Source of the DNA: CALARM01 sp964431735
GTDB taxonomy: Bacteria > Vulcanimicrobiota > SpSt-956 > JAKJGF01
Length of the DNA stretch: 63,864 nucleotides
Direction: 5' to 3'
Assembly (NCBI GenBank): GCA_964431735.1
Contig: CAYSLJ010000015.1
Location: 1-63,864 of the forward strand
Both the position numbers and the translations under genes were made by a program. Below the pieces are notes generated by a model. The model saw only the letters and a program-made list of their open reading frames with translations, was not told where the DNA came from and made no database searches. This document shows positions 40,709-49,357 of the stretch, piece by piece. The first letter of the stretch is position 1. Each line of letters begins with the position of its first letter.

Positions 40709-41511
40709 TTATTTCTTACTTTATAGTCTGTTGATAATTTGTAATCAGGCGTTACAAGTTGCTGTGCTGCTACTGTTCCTCCTGAAAGTCCGACGGAAGA
40801 ACAGGTTCCTCCGCCGGGAATTCTTACTGATCCATAAAAAATGCCTCCTCCGTCTGCTCCCGGATCTGCCGGAGGTTTTTCTACGGAAAAGGAAATTTCT
40901 CTGTAATCTCCTGGATTCATACTATTCAGACAGATGGATTGTTTGTCTATTATCTGTCCTGCCGGATGGATAAAGGTGCAGCTTACTATTACCATATCCA
41001 GAATTGAATTTGAAATATTTTGAACTGCAGCATAAACAATAAATGTATTGTCTTTCCCTTGTTCTGTTCTTTCGCAGACTATTTTTATTTCGTCCCCTTT
41101 TTTTTCTGCAACCGTTGTTTTGCCGGGAATATCTTTACCGGAATTTTCCTGAAGTCTTACATGGAAATTTCTGAGATCTACAGTTCTGGCTTTTTTATCA
41201 TAACAGCAGGTCAGTTCTGCGAACTCGGCAAAATCTTTCACGTAAATAAGAATTATATTGCCTGTTGCTATTTTTTCCCCTTTAAAAATTTTATCTCCCA
41301 TATATAAAATCTTTGAATTACTGTCATATTTGAATTTTAAATGCAAACTCGAAGCAAGTATTTCTGCAGAAGCGGCAGGTTTATTATCCTTTAATAAAAA
41401 TATCTCCGTATCTACAGGTTTATTATTTATATAAAGAGTTATTTTATGTTCAGACGGAAAAGAATTCATATAAGAGATTAACATTAAAATACATATAAGA
41501 AAATATTTCAT
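40705..41511 (-). CDS. Secreted protein with copper-amine-oxidase-N-like domain, function unknown
   Basis: 268 residues. A signal peptide (YFLICILMLISYMNSFPS) is followed by YINNKPVDTEIFLLKDNKPAASAEIL, resembling the stalk domain found in many surface proteins. A beta-rich region follows (FIVYAAVQNISNSILDMVIV and INPGDY-like SMNPGDYREISFSV) recalling FxLYD-type domains. The end is Gly-rich. It overlaps the permease gene tail-to-tail by 4 bases. Probably periplasmic or surface-located; partner unknown. Confidence 0.65.
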   Translation of the reverse strand: MKYFLICILMLISYMNSFPSEHKITLYINNKPVDTEIFLLKDNKPAASAEILASSLHLKFKYDSNSKILYMGDKIFKGEKIATGNIILIYVKDFAEFAELTCCYDKKARTVDLRNFHVRLQENSGKDIPGKTTVAEKKGDEIKIVCERTEQGKDNTFIVYAAVQNISNSILDMVIVSCTFIHPAGQIIDKQSICLNSMNPGDYREISFSVEKPPADPGADGGGIFYGSVRIPGGGTCSSVGLSGGTVAAQQLVTPDYKLSTDYKVRNN

Positions 41512-41661
41512 AGTGAATCACCTGATCTATTATATCAAAAAAAGATTGAGAAAAAAATTAACAAAATTTTAACAAATAAGAATTACAAAAAAATCTATTA
41601 TATGATATTCTTATAAAGGGGAAATTTCATGAACTTTTGAGATTATAAAGGAGTTAACATT

Positions 41662-43659
41662 ATGGATCCTCTTAAAAATATAAAACTGACAGGCCAGGGA
41701 CAGTTTATTAAAGCAAAACCAAAGACAGAACAATCAAAATCAATACTGGAAAGTACCGATGTTTTCGAAGTATCTGCCGGATTGAGAAAAGAAGGACTTG
41801 AAGATATAAAAAAAGGTCTTTCCATGAAATCAGATGGCGGAAAACTTGTAGAAGACGGTCTTCAATCACAGGGTGACGGAAAGGATCTTCAGTCTCTCGG
41901 TAACACTTATATAGGTCTCGGAGAAGCATATGAATCCTCTTCGGCAGCAGTCAGAGATGAAGGACTTGTAAATCTTAATAGCGGTCTCTCCATGGACAGT
42001 CTCGGAGAAAAAGTTCAGCATAAAGGCATTTCCCTCATGGAAGAAACTATCTCAAAAGAAGGTTCCCTGGAAAAGAAAAAATTAAAAGGTGCAGAGAAAT
42101 TAGCAAAAGGAATAAATCAGGAGATAAATGCAGAAAATAAACAAAAAGAAGCGGCACGGAGTATAGCCGGTAATATTGCCGGAGAGAGACTCCATGAAAA
42201 GAGAAAATCTTCAGGCGCAGAAGAACTGAAAGCCGGCATAGAGCTTGAAAGAGATGGAGAATCCCTTCAGGATGCAGGCGGATATTATATATCTTCAGGT
42301 CTTCACAGCCAGAAAAAAGGAGAGACCATAAAAAAAGAGGGAAGAAGTCTCTATGAAGACGGCAATAAATCTCTTCTTAAAGGAGAAGAACTGCTCCGGG
42401 ATGCACAGGCCGGTTTTGCTCATGCAGGTATGTTAAGAGAAGAGGGTGTATCGCTTAAATTTGAAGCGAAAACACATAAAGCTGAAGGCAAAAAAGAATT
42501 GAAAGAAGCAGAACATGATCAGGCACAGGCAGACAGTATAAAAGAAAATCAGTTTTCCCGTTTGAGTGCCGTAAATAATAAAGTCCTTGCATCCATGAGG
42601 CATGATCATAAGGCAGAAGAGCTTTATAATAAGGCCCAGTCCTTATGTACAGGCCCATTATGCTGTTGCAACCCGATGATGGCTTTCTGTCCTCCCGGAC
42701 TGTTTATGGCCCCCAATCCTTTCACCCCTTTCCCTCCTGTAACACCGTTAGGATGTCAGATGGCACAGACGGCAGAAAAACTTCATCTGATGAAAATGGC
42801 ACTCTGCAATAAAAAAGAGAGTCTTGCCGATGAACTGCAGGCTATAGATAATATGGCCCTTGCTCAGAAAGAAAGAATGGAAGCCCTGCAACTATCTCAT
42901 GAAGCATTTATACATGAACTTTCTGCAAAGAGAGAATTTTCTCTTGCCCATAAGCTGGACAGAAAGGCTTACAGGAAGTTCTCTATGTCAGAAAAGAAAG
43001 AAGAACAGGCATGGGAATATGAAAAAGAAGGAACAGGTCTTAAAGAAAAAGGTTTTGGTCTTAAAGAAGACGGCCTGGATATGATAAGATACGGGAGAGA
43101 CCTTGAAGTTAAAGGCCATAAAAGTGAAAAATTTGGCCTGTCTCTGTTTGACAGCGGCATGGAGATGGAAAGTCAGGCAAAGGGTATGGAACAGGATGGT
43201 CTTTCAGCTATAAACAACTCTTTAAAAGCAGAAGGTAAACATAAAACACGAACCCTTGCAGGGTTCAGGAAATTAATGGAAGGTCTTTCCGCTGAAAATA
43301 AAGCAAGAAAGAAAGAACAAGACGGTCTCTCTATGATAAAAGAAAGTCTTAACAGGGAAAAAGAGCTTCAGAATGATGAAAATAAGGCTCTTGACCGTAT
43401 AGAATTCGGTTCCAAACTGGAAGCAAGAGGCAAGGAACTGGAGAAGAAAGGCCTTGAAATGCTTAAAGAAGCTCAGAAGATGAAGGCTGAAGGCAAAGCA
43501 ATCGGAGAAGCGGGCCGGGATATGGTGCAGCAGGGCGAAGACCTTGAAGCAGAAGGAATGAAGCTCATACAGAGTGGTACGCAGAAACAGGCGGCAGGTC
43601 AGCTGGTTATAGAAAAAGGACTGGAATATGTAGATCTTGCCGATGAAATTTTAGATTAA
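41662..43659 (+). CDS. Glycine-headed heptad-repeat protein with central Cys/Pro-rich hinge
   Basis: 665 residues, no signal peptide. From residue 45 Gly recurs every seventh position (45, 52, 59, 66, 73, 80, 87, 101, 108, 115, 122, 143, 150, 185 to 241). Leu or another hydrophobic residue often follows three places later, as in GLSMKSD, GKDLQSL, GEELLRD. Ala replaces Gly at some positions. A second block runs from 457 to the end (457, 464, 471, 478, 485, 492, 499, 513 and 583 to 653). Between them, residues 329-365 are Cys- and Pro-rich (CTGPLCCCNPMMAFCPP). The pattern implies long, tightly packed helices with Gly/Ala seams, joined by a hinge that could bind metal or form disulfides. I recognise no family. 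AAAGGAG precedes the ATG. Possibly cytoskeletal or sheath-forming; inference only. Confidence 0.8.
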   Translation: MDPLKNIKLTGQGQFIKAKPKTEQSKSILESTDVFEVSAGLRKEGLEDIKKGLSMKSDGGKLVEDGLQSQGDGKDLQSLGNTYIGLGEAYESSSAAVRDEGLVNLNSGLSMDSLGEKVQHKGISLMEETISKEGSLEKKKLKGAEKLAKGINQEINAENKQKEAARSIAGNIAGERLHEKRKSSGAEELKAGIELERDGESLQDAGGYYISSGLHSQKKGETIKKEGRSLYEDGNKSLLKGEELLRDAQAGFAHAGMLREEGVSLKFEAKTHKAEGKKELKEAEHDQAQADSIKENQFSRLSAVNNKVLASMRHDHKAEELYNKAQSLCTGPLCCCNPMMAFCPPGLFMAPNPFTPFPPVTPLGCQMAQTAEKLHLMKMALCNKKESLADELQAIDNMALAQKERMEALQLSHEAFIHELSAKREFSLAHKLDRKAYRKFSMSEKKEEQAWEYEKEGTGLKEKGFGLKEDGLDMIRYGRDLEVKGHKSEKFGLSLFDSGMEMESQAKGMEQDGLSAINNSLKAEGKHKTRTLAGFRKLMEGLSAENKARKKEQDGLSMIKESLNREKELQNDENKALDRIEFGSKLEARGKELEKKGLEMLKEAQKMKAEGKAIGEAGRDMVQQGEDLEAEGMKLIQSGTQKQAAGQLVIEKGLEYVDLADEILD

Positions 43660-43674
43660 TTTAAAGGTATAGAA

Positions 43675-43747
43675 ATTTTCATTTTTAATGCTGTAAGATA
43701 AAGCTTTAGATAAAAATTATGTATAGGCAGTTTATCTAAATAATTTA
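43675..43747 (+). repeat. 73-bp direct repeat flanking the glycan locus, left copy
   Basis: ATTTTCATTTTTAATGCTGT, then GATAAAGCTTTAGATAAAAA and TTTATCTAAATAATTTA. It matches 60857-60929 in the same orientation with about seven mismatches. TTTAGATAAA/TTTATCTAAA inside can form a hairpin. Confidence 0.8.
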
Positions 43748-43839
43748 TATGAAAATGATGAAGTCTTATGCTTCACTGTTTATTAATTTTCATATCTGGT
43801 TGTGACCGCTCCGGTCATGCCTGTTATTAAATAGATTTT

Positions 43840-43868
43840 TTGCAGGGGTGCCAGGTGCGCCCCTGCAA
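43840..43868 (+). terminator. Terminator before the glycosyltransferase gene
   Basis: TTGCAGGGG(TG) pairs with (CG)CCCCTGCAA around CCAGGTG, followed by TTATTTTGAT. It isolates the glycan genes from the heptad-repeat gene upstream. Confidence 0.65.
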
Positions 43869-43911
43869 TTATTTTGATCTGAAGGATGGCTGGCGCAAAA
43901 GGAAAAATTTT

Positions 43912-45135
43912 ATGAAAGTACTTTTTATTCATCAGTTTTTTACTGCAGAAGATGAACCGGGAGAAGTAAGGCATATAGCAATGTTTAAATATCTTCTGGA
44001 AAAGGGATATGAATTTACCGTTCTCGGAGGTTCTCTTAACTATTTTACCGGAAAAAAATTCCCTGATTTTAAAGGTATATTCCATGAAAAAGAACCTGTG
44101 CCGGGGAAAATAAAACTTTTAAGAGTCTGTATACCGTCTACCTACAGAAAAGGATTTATCGGAAAAATATTCTGTTATATAACTTTTCTTATACTGTCTC
44201 TTATTGCATCTTTTAAAACCGGTCCCTGTGACATTATTCTTACTACATCCCCTTCACTTCTTACTGCACTGGCAGGTTATATGGTAAGCAGGATTAAAGG
44301 TGTACCGTGTATTTTAGAAGTAAGAGATCTCTGGCCGAAGGCTGCAATGGAGATGGGCCTTGTAAAAAACAAATTTTTAATTTATTTTGCTTCTTTACTG
44401 GAGAAATTCCTCTATAAGACAGCAGACAGAATCGTTGTTATTACAAAAGGCTATGCAGATTACATAGAATCCCGTGGTATTAATGCTTCTAAAATAAATA
44501 TTGTTTATAACGGTGTTGACGAATGGATGCTCGATTATCCGGAAGAAACAGAAATCCCTGAAGATATGAAGGGATTTACCGATAAATTTATAGTTATGCA
44601 TGTCGGCGGTATAGGTAAATTTAATTATCTTCATGATTTGTTATATTCGGTGGAACTCCTTGAAGAAAGCGAAAAATTTGCCTTTGTCTTTATAGGTGAC
44701 GGAGCGGAAAAGGAGAACCTTATGAATTATGGCAGGGAAAAAAATCTTGCAAATATTCACTTTCTTGGCATTAAAAAAAGGCAGGATATGGCAAATTATT
44801 TAAATTTGGCTCATGCTACAGTAGCTATATATCCTCCTGTTCCTGCGGGGAAACTCCTGCTCCAGAACAAGGTTTTAGATTATCTTTCTATGGGAAAACC
44901 TGTTTTGCTTGTATCGGAAGAAGGCGATACAGGAAATATTATAGAAGAAGGACAATGCGGTTTTCGACTCGGCAGATCTCATAAAGAACTGGCAGAAAAG
45001 CTTATGTGGTGTCTGAAGAACAGAGAAATCTGTAAAGAAATGGGCAGGAACGGGAGAGATTATGTGAGAAAACATCTTAACAGGAAAAAACTTGCAGAAG
45101 AGATGGATAACATATTCAGAGTTGAGATGATATAA
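43912..45135 (+). CDS. Glycosyltransferase family 4 (GT-B fold)
   Basis: 407 residues. The N-terminal domain opens with MKVLFIHQFFTAEDEPGEVR, typical of WbuB-like sugar transferases. LEVRDLWPKAAMEMG is near 143, and the C-terminal nucleotide-sugar domain has VMHVGGIGKFNYLHDLL near 230, PPVPAGKLLLQNKVLDYLSMGKPVL near 308 and EEGDTGNIIEE. A hydrophobic segment near 88-110 may touch the membrane. AAAAGGAAA precedes ATG 43912. Adds a sugar from a nucleotide donor to a growing surface glycan; donor unknown. Confidence 0.88.
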   Translation: MKVLFIHQFFTAEDEPGEVRHIAMFKYLLEKGYEFTVLGGSLNYFTGKKFPDFKGIFHEKEPVPGKIKLLRVCIPSTYRKGFIGKIFCYITFLILSLIASFKTGPCDIILTTSPSLLTALAGYMVSRIKGVPCILEVRDLWPKAAMEMGLVKNKFLIYFASLLEKFLYKTADRIVVITKGYADYIESRGINASKINIVYNGVDEWMLDYPEETEIPEDMKGFTDKFIVMHVGGIGKFNYLHDLLYSVELLEESEKFAFVFIGDGAEKENLMNYGREKNLANIHFLGIKKRQDMANYLNLAHATVAIYPPVPAGKLLLQNKVLDYLSMGKPVLLVSEEGDTGNIIEEGQCGFRLGRSHKELAEKLMWCLKNREICKEMGRNGRDYVRKHLNRKKLAEEMDNIFRVEMI

Positions 45136-45218
45136 ACGCATGTGTCGGCTCTAATTACCGCAATAGATAAAATGGTTACCTGCTTATCTGGAGCGGTAAT
45201 GAGGGGATGTTAGTAAAA

Positions 45219-45264
45219 GGAAGCAACCCGGGTTCTTACGTGTCGACAGAATTGCTTCCATTTT
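45219..45264. terminator. Bidirectional terminator between convergent genes
   Basis: GGAAGCAA (45219-45226) and TTGCTTCC (45252-45259) enclose a 25-base loop; ATTTT follows on the plus strand and TTTTAC on the minus strand. Confidence 0.6.
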
Positions 45265-45311
45265 CCTGTAATGACAGTTCCATTTATAACGTTATGACCT
45301 TAAAATCTGTC

Positions 45312-46616
45312 TTATTGTAAAGTATTTCTGCCTATAGAATAATATTTAAATCCGAGTAATTCCATACGACATGGCTGAAATATATTTCTGCCGTCAAATA
45401 TGGTATCACAGTTCGTTTCATTTTTTATCTTTAATAAATCCAGTTCTTTAAATTCCTTCCATTCAGTAACAAATATGGCAGCTACCGAACCGGAAATTGT
45501 ATCATAGCTATTTTTACCGAAATAAAGATCAGGGAACATATGTTTTACATTATTCATAGCTTCCGGGTCATATACTCTCAGGTTGGCTCCTTCATCCTTG
45601 AGAGCCTGTATAATATCAAGGCTCGGCGCACTCCTTATATCATCTGTATTTGGCTTGAAAGCAAGACCTAAAATAGCTATAGTCTTATCTTTTATGTTTC
45701 CGAGTTTTACTTTTATTTTATTGATAAATCTTTCCCTTTGAGCAGCATTTATCTCATCCACTGCATTTAAAATAGTTGGCTCTATATTAACCTTCTTGGA
45801 AATAGCCTTGAATGCAAGTACATCTTTGGGAAAACATGAACCGCCGTAGCCGATGCCGGCATTTAAGAAATCCATGCCTATCCTTTTATCCATGCCTATC
45901 CCTATCTTAACTTTATCTATATCTGCACCGGTTTTTTCACATATGGTAGCAACAAAATTAATGAAAGATATTTTTGTTGCCAGAAACGCATTGGAGGCAT
46001 GTTTTATCAATTCAGCACTGTTTATATCTGTAAGTAATATCGGTGCGTTAAGGGGTGTATAGATTTTTATCAGCAGATTGGATGCCCGTTCACTGTTTGC
46101 ACCTATTACTATACGATCTGCATGCATAAAATCATGAACTGCAGTACCTTCTCTTAAAAATTCCGGATTTGATGCAATATCGTATGGTAAGGATTTATCG
46201 TTGAGGTAATCATTAATTAGATTTCCCAGCCATTCTCCTGTCTGAACAGGTACGGTACTTTTTTCAACTATCAGCTTATAACTGTCCATATTTTTTGCTA
46301 TAGTTGCAACAACCTGTCTTACATATTCCAGGTTTGCGCTTCCGTCAGGCATAGGCGGTGTTCCCACACACAGAAAAATAACCTCACTATGTTTAACACC
46401 ATCCGAGATTTCACCGGAAAAACTTAAACGACCTTCTTTTACATTATATTTAATAAGAGGCTCTAATGAAGGTTCATAAAAAGGCACTTTACCATGTTTT
46501 AATAAATTAATTTTGTCAAGGTTATTATCTACACATATAACATTATGTCCTATTTCTGCAAGGCATGTGCCGCTCACAAGACCTACGTAACCGGAACCGA
46601 TTATGGATATATTCAT
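45312..46616 (-). CDS. ugd: UDP-glucose 6-dehydrogenase
   Basis: Oxidises UDP-glucose to UDP-glucuronate with two NAD molecules. Dinucleotide fold GSGYVGLVSGTCLAEIGHNV at 7-26, EKSTVPVQTGE near 118, NPEFLREGTAVHDF near 148, catalytic Cys in GYGGSCFPKD near 258, C-terminal AILGLAFKPNTDDIRSAPS near 312. 434 residues, standard. AAGGAGAAAGG precedes the ATG. The product is the substrate of the UDP-glucuronate epimerase encoded at the far end of the window. Confidence 0.95.
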   Translation of the reverse strand: MNISIIGSGYVGLVSGTCLAEIGHNVICVDNNLDKINLLKHGKVPFYEPSLEPLIKYNVKEGRLSFSGEISDGVKHSEVIFLCVGTPPMPDGSANLEYVRQVVATIAKNMDSYKLIVEKSTVPVQTGEWLGNLINDYLNDKSLPYDIASNPEFLREGTAVHDFMHADRIVIGANSERASNLLIKIYTPLNAPILLTDINSAELIKHASNAFLATKISFINFVATICEKTGADIDKVKIGIGMDKRIGMDFLNAGIGYGGSCFPKDVLAFKAISKKVNIEPTILNAVDEINAAQRERFINKIKVKLGNIKDKTIAILGLAFKPNTDDIRSAPSLDIIQALKDEGANLRVYDPEAMNNVKHMFPDLYFGKNSYDTISGSVAAIFVTEWKEFKELDLLKIKNETNCDTIFDGRNIFQPCRMELLGFKYYSIGRNTLQ

Positions 46617-46675
46617 GTAATCCTTTCTCCTTATAACTTTTTATGATAATATATTTAAATAGAATACTATAAAAC

Positions 46676-46704
46676 TTGTCTTTTTTCAATATTTTTGTTA
46701 AAAT
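46676..46704 (+). promoter_or_regulatory. Possible promoter of the cytidylyltransferase operon
   Basis: TTGTCT, 17-base spacer, TAAAAT in the AT-rich gap between divergent genes, 67 bases before the start codon. Confidence 0.4.
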
Positions 46705-46770
46705 TTATAGTATATAAATTTTTATGACATCAGTAATGAATTTAGAATTATAGAACCGTGAGGTAAATAA

Positions 46771-48120
46771 ATGAATAAGGTCTATGGATTAATACTGGCT
46801 TCTGGTATCGGAGAGAGGCTTGATTCTCATATACCCAAACAATTCCTGAAAGTTGCAGGTAAAACACTTGTTGAACACACTATAGATACATTTGAAAGAC
46901 ATAATCATATAGATGAAATCATTATTGTTGTTCATCCCATGTTCAGGCATTTAATGGAAGAGATAATTATAAAGAATACTTATAAAAAAATAAAGAAAGT
47001 TTTGAACGGTGGAGCGACTCGCCGTGAAAGTTCTTATATCGGAGTAAGTGCTCTGGAAGATGACGATGCGCTGGTTCTCATCCATGATGCAGTGAGACCT
47101 TTTATTTCTCACATGGTTATAGAGGATTGTATAAAAGCACTGGAGAAATATGATGCCGTCGATGTTGCCATACCTTCTGCTGATACAATAATAACCGTAA
47201 ATGACTCTATGGTCATAGAAAATATCCCTCAGAGGAAATATATGATGAGAGGACAGACCCCTCAGGCCTTCAGAGTCAGACTCATTAAAGAAGCTCATAG
47301 AAGGGCATTGAATGATCAGATTGATGTTACCGATGATTGCGGACTTGTATTGACCTATAAGCTTGCACATATTTATGTCGTAAAAGGTGAAGAAAAAAAT
47401 ATAAAAATTACCTATCAGGAAGATATTTTTCTGGCAGATAAGCTTTTTCAGTTGAAGAGTATAACCATGCCTGAAGATATATCCTTAAGTGGTTTGAAAG
47501 ACAGAGTCATTGTTGTATTTGGCGCAAGCAGAGGGATTGGCAAATCAATCGTTCATATGGCAGAAATTTATGGTGCTAAAGTTTATGGCTTTTCCCGAAA
47601 GAACTCTGTAGATGTAGCATCTGTTACAGATGTTTCAGGGGCTTTAGAAGAGGTCTACAGAAAAGAAAAAATGATACATTATATAGTCAATACAGCTGGT
47701 ATTATGAGGATGGGAAAACTGGAATTAAGAGAAACCGGTCATATAAGAGAAGAAATCGATACAAATTATATTGGTGCCATAAATATTGTCAGGTCAGGCA
47801 TCAAATATTTGAGGGAAACGAAAGGCAGTATTGCCCTGTTTACATCCAGTTCCTATACAAGAGGAAGAGCGTTGTATTCCATTTATTCTTCTGTAAAAGC
47901 CGCTATCGTAAATTTATCTCAGGCCATGGCAGAAGAACTGTTAATTGATCATGTTAAGATAAACGTTATAAACCCGGAAAGAACAGCCACGCCTATGAGA
48001 CTGGAGAATTTCGGAAAAGAGCCGGCAGATACTCTGTTGAACCCGGAAAAAGTTGCCACAGTATCACTACAGACTTTATTGTCAGATTTAACAGGACAGG
48101 TAATAGATGTCAGGAAATAA
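46771..48120 (+). CDS. Bifunctional cytidylyltransferase / short-chain reductase (CDP-ribitol type)
   Basis: 449 residues, two enzymes in one chain. Residues 1-225 are an IspD-like cytidylyltransferase: LILASGIGERLDSHIPKQFL near 7-26, GGATRRESSYIGVSAL near 90, LIHDAVRPFIS near 106, DVTDDCGLVL near 190. Residues 240-449 are an SDR: VVFGASRGIGKS near 250, TSSSYTRG, YSIYSSVKAAI near 370 (Tyr-x3-Lys as YSSVK). The same fusion order occurs in Haemophilus capsule enzymes (Bcs1/Acs1) that reduce ribulose-5-P and make CDP-ribitol. The product here is inferred. Overlaps the next gene by 14 bases. Confidence 0.85.
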   Translation: MNKVYGLILASGIGERLDSHIPKQFLKVAGKTLVEHTIDTFERHNHIDEIIIVVHPMFRHLMEEIIIKNTYKKIKKVLNGGATRRESSYIGVSALEDDDALVLIHDAVRPFISHMVIEDCIKALEKYDAVDVAIPSADTIITVNDSMVIENIPQRKYMMRGQTPQAFRVRLIKEAHRRALNDQIDVTDDCGLVLTYKLAHIYVVKGEEKNIKITYQEDIFLADKLFQLKSITMPEDISLSGLKDRVIVVFGASRGIGKSIVHMAEIYGAKVYGFSRKNSVDVASVTDVSGALEEVYRKEKMIHYIVNTAGIMRMGKLELRETGHIREEIDTNYIGAINIVRSGIKYLRETKGSIALFTSSSYTRGRALYSIYSSVKAAIVNLSQAMAEELLIDHVKINVINPERTATPMRLENFGKEPADTLLNPEKVATVSLQTLLSDLTGQVIDVRK

Positions 48121-49348
48121 AATCAAGCTCATTATGTATTATATAAAATATGGCCTTTCCTTTTTTATTGGCTGGTTTTTTATCGTGCCTCTTTCAGGCT
48201 TAATACCTAAAAAGAAAAATCAGATTCTCTTTATCGGAACCAATGAGGGGTTATTTATAGATAATGTAAAATATTTATTTATTTATCTTTGTAATCTGAA
48301 ACATGAAGGGAAAGAGTTTTATTTTTTGACAGAAAATAAAAAAGTCTTCAATGAACTGAAGGAAAAAAAATTCCCTGTTGTTTTATATCCGTCTCTTTCC
48401 GGTATTTATGTATTGTTAAGAACGTCCGTACTCATCGTAGATACTTACTGGTGGTATACGAATTTAAAATATTATTTTCTTTTTTATACTTTTAAGGTTC
48501 AGATGTGGCATGGGGTCGGTTTCAAGTTAATAGGTCAGGAACAGTTCAAAATATTATCTGTGGCAGAAAGATACTTTAAAAGGATAATTCATATACTCGG
48601 AGGCCTGAATGTAACCTATGATTTATTTATTTCCACATCGGAATTTTATACAACCAATGTTTTTTCAAAAGCCTTTAAGTATAAAGAGGTAATTGAAGCA
48701 GGATATCCCAGAAACGATTGTTTTTTTATGGAATTAGATGATATGTTGTTAATGGGAACAGATAAAGAAAAGATAAATAAAGTAAAAGAATTTAAGAATA
48801 GCGGTTATAAAATAGTAATTTACCTTCCTACCTTCAGCAGAACTGGAAGAGATCCTCTGGCAGACAGGGCTGTAGATATAAAAAAACTGGATAAAATGGG
48901 AGAAAAATATAAAATTCTCTTTATATTTAAATTTCATCCCAATCCGCGATATAAGTATGAAGTAAGTGAATTAAAACATATAATAGAATATGATAATCAT
49001 AAAGATGTTTATCCATTATTGCCTCTGACGGATCTCATGATAACAGATTACTCTTCTATTTATACCGACTATCTTTTTATGGATAAACCTTTAGTGTTTT
49101 TTCCTTATGATTTCAAGCATTATATTGAAAAAGACGGAAAATTTCAGTTTGACTATGACTGGATAACACCGGGGCCGAAGTGTAAGAATTATGATGAACT
49201 GGAACATGAAATTATAACATGTATCGTAGAAGGTAAAGATGAATATAAGGATAAAAGAAGAGAAATACTGGATATGGCCTTTAAGCATAAAGACGGAAAA
49301 GCATCGGAAAGGATATGGAATTATATTAAGAAAAAATTTTCTATATAG
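48107..49348 (+). CDS. CDP-glycerol/ribitol polyol-phosphate transferase (TagF/TarL-like)
   Basis: 413 residues. Transfers glycerol- or ribitol-phosphate from a CDP donor to a glycan. The fold signature is visible: MWHGVGFKLIGQE near 148, STSEFYTTNVFSKAF near 185, GYPRNDCFF near 202, FKFHPNPRY near 275, TDYSSIYTDYLFMDKPLVFFP near 310-330. An N-terminal hydrophobic stretch (LSFFIGWFFIVPLSGL) probably holds it at the membrane. It overlaps the CDP-ribitol-type enzyme, a logical donor-maker/transferase pair. In a two-membrane cell this points to a phosphopolyol capsule rather than teichoic acid. Confidence 0.88.
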   Translation: MSGNKIKLIMYYIKYGLSFFIGWFFIVPLSGLIPKKKNQILFIGTNEGLFIDNVKYLFIYLCNLKHEGKEFYFLTENKKVFNELKEKKFPVVLYPSLSGIYVLLRTSVLIVDTYWWYTNLKYYFLFYTFKVQMWHGVGFKLIGQEQFKILSVAERYFKRIIHILGGLNVTYDLFISTSEFYTTNVFSKAFKYKEVIEAGYPRNDCFFMELDDMLLMGTDKEKINKVKEFKNSGYKIVIYLPTFSRTGRDPLADRAVDIKKLDKMGEKYKILFIFKFHPNPRYKYEVSELKHIIEYDNHKDVYPLLPLTDLMITDYSSIYTDYLFMDKPLVFFPYDFKHYIEKDGKFQFDYDWITPGPKCKNYDELEHEIITCIVEGKDEYKDKRREILDMAFKHKDGKASERIWNYIKKKFSI

Positions 49349-49357
49349 ATAATATAG

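Noticed and set aside
46951..47370. 139-codon open frame opposite the cytidylyltransferase
   Set aside because: A shadow of the confidently assigned gene, with no ribosome-binding site or conserved motif.
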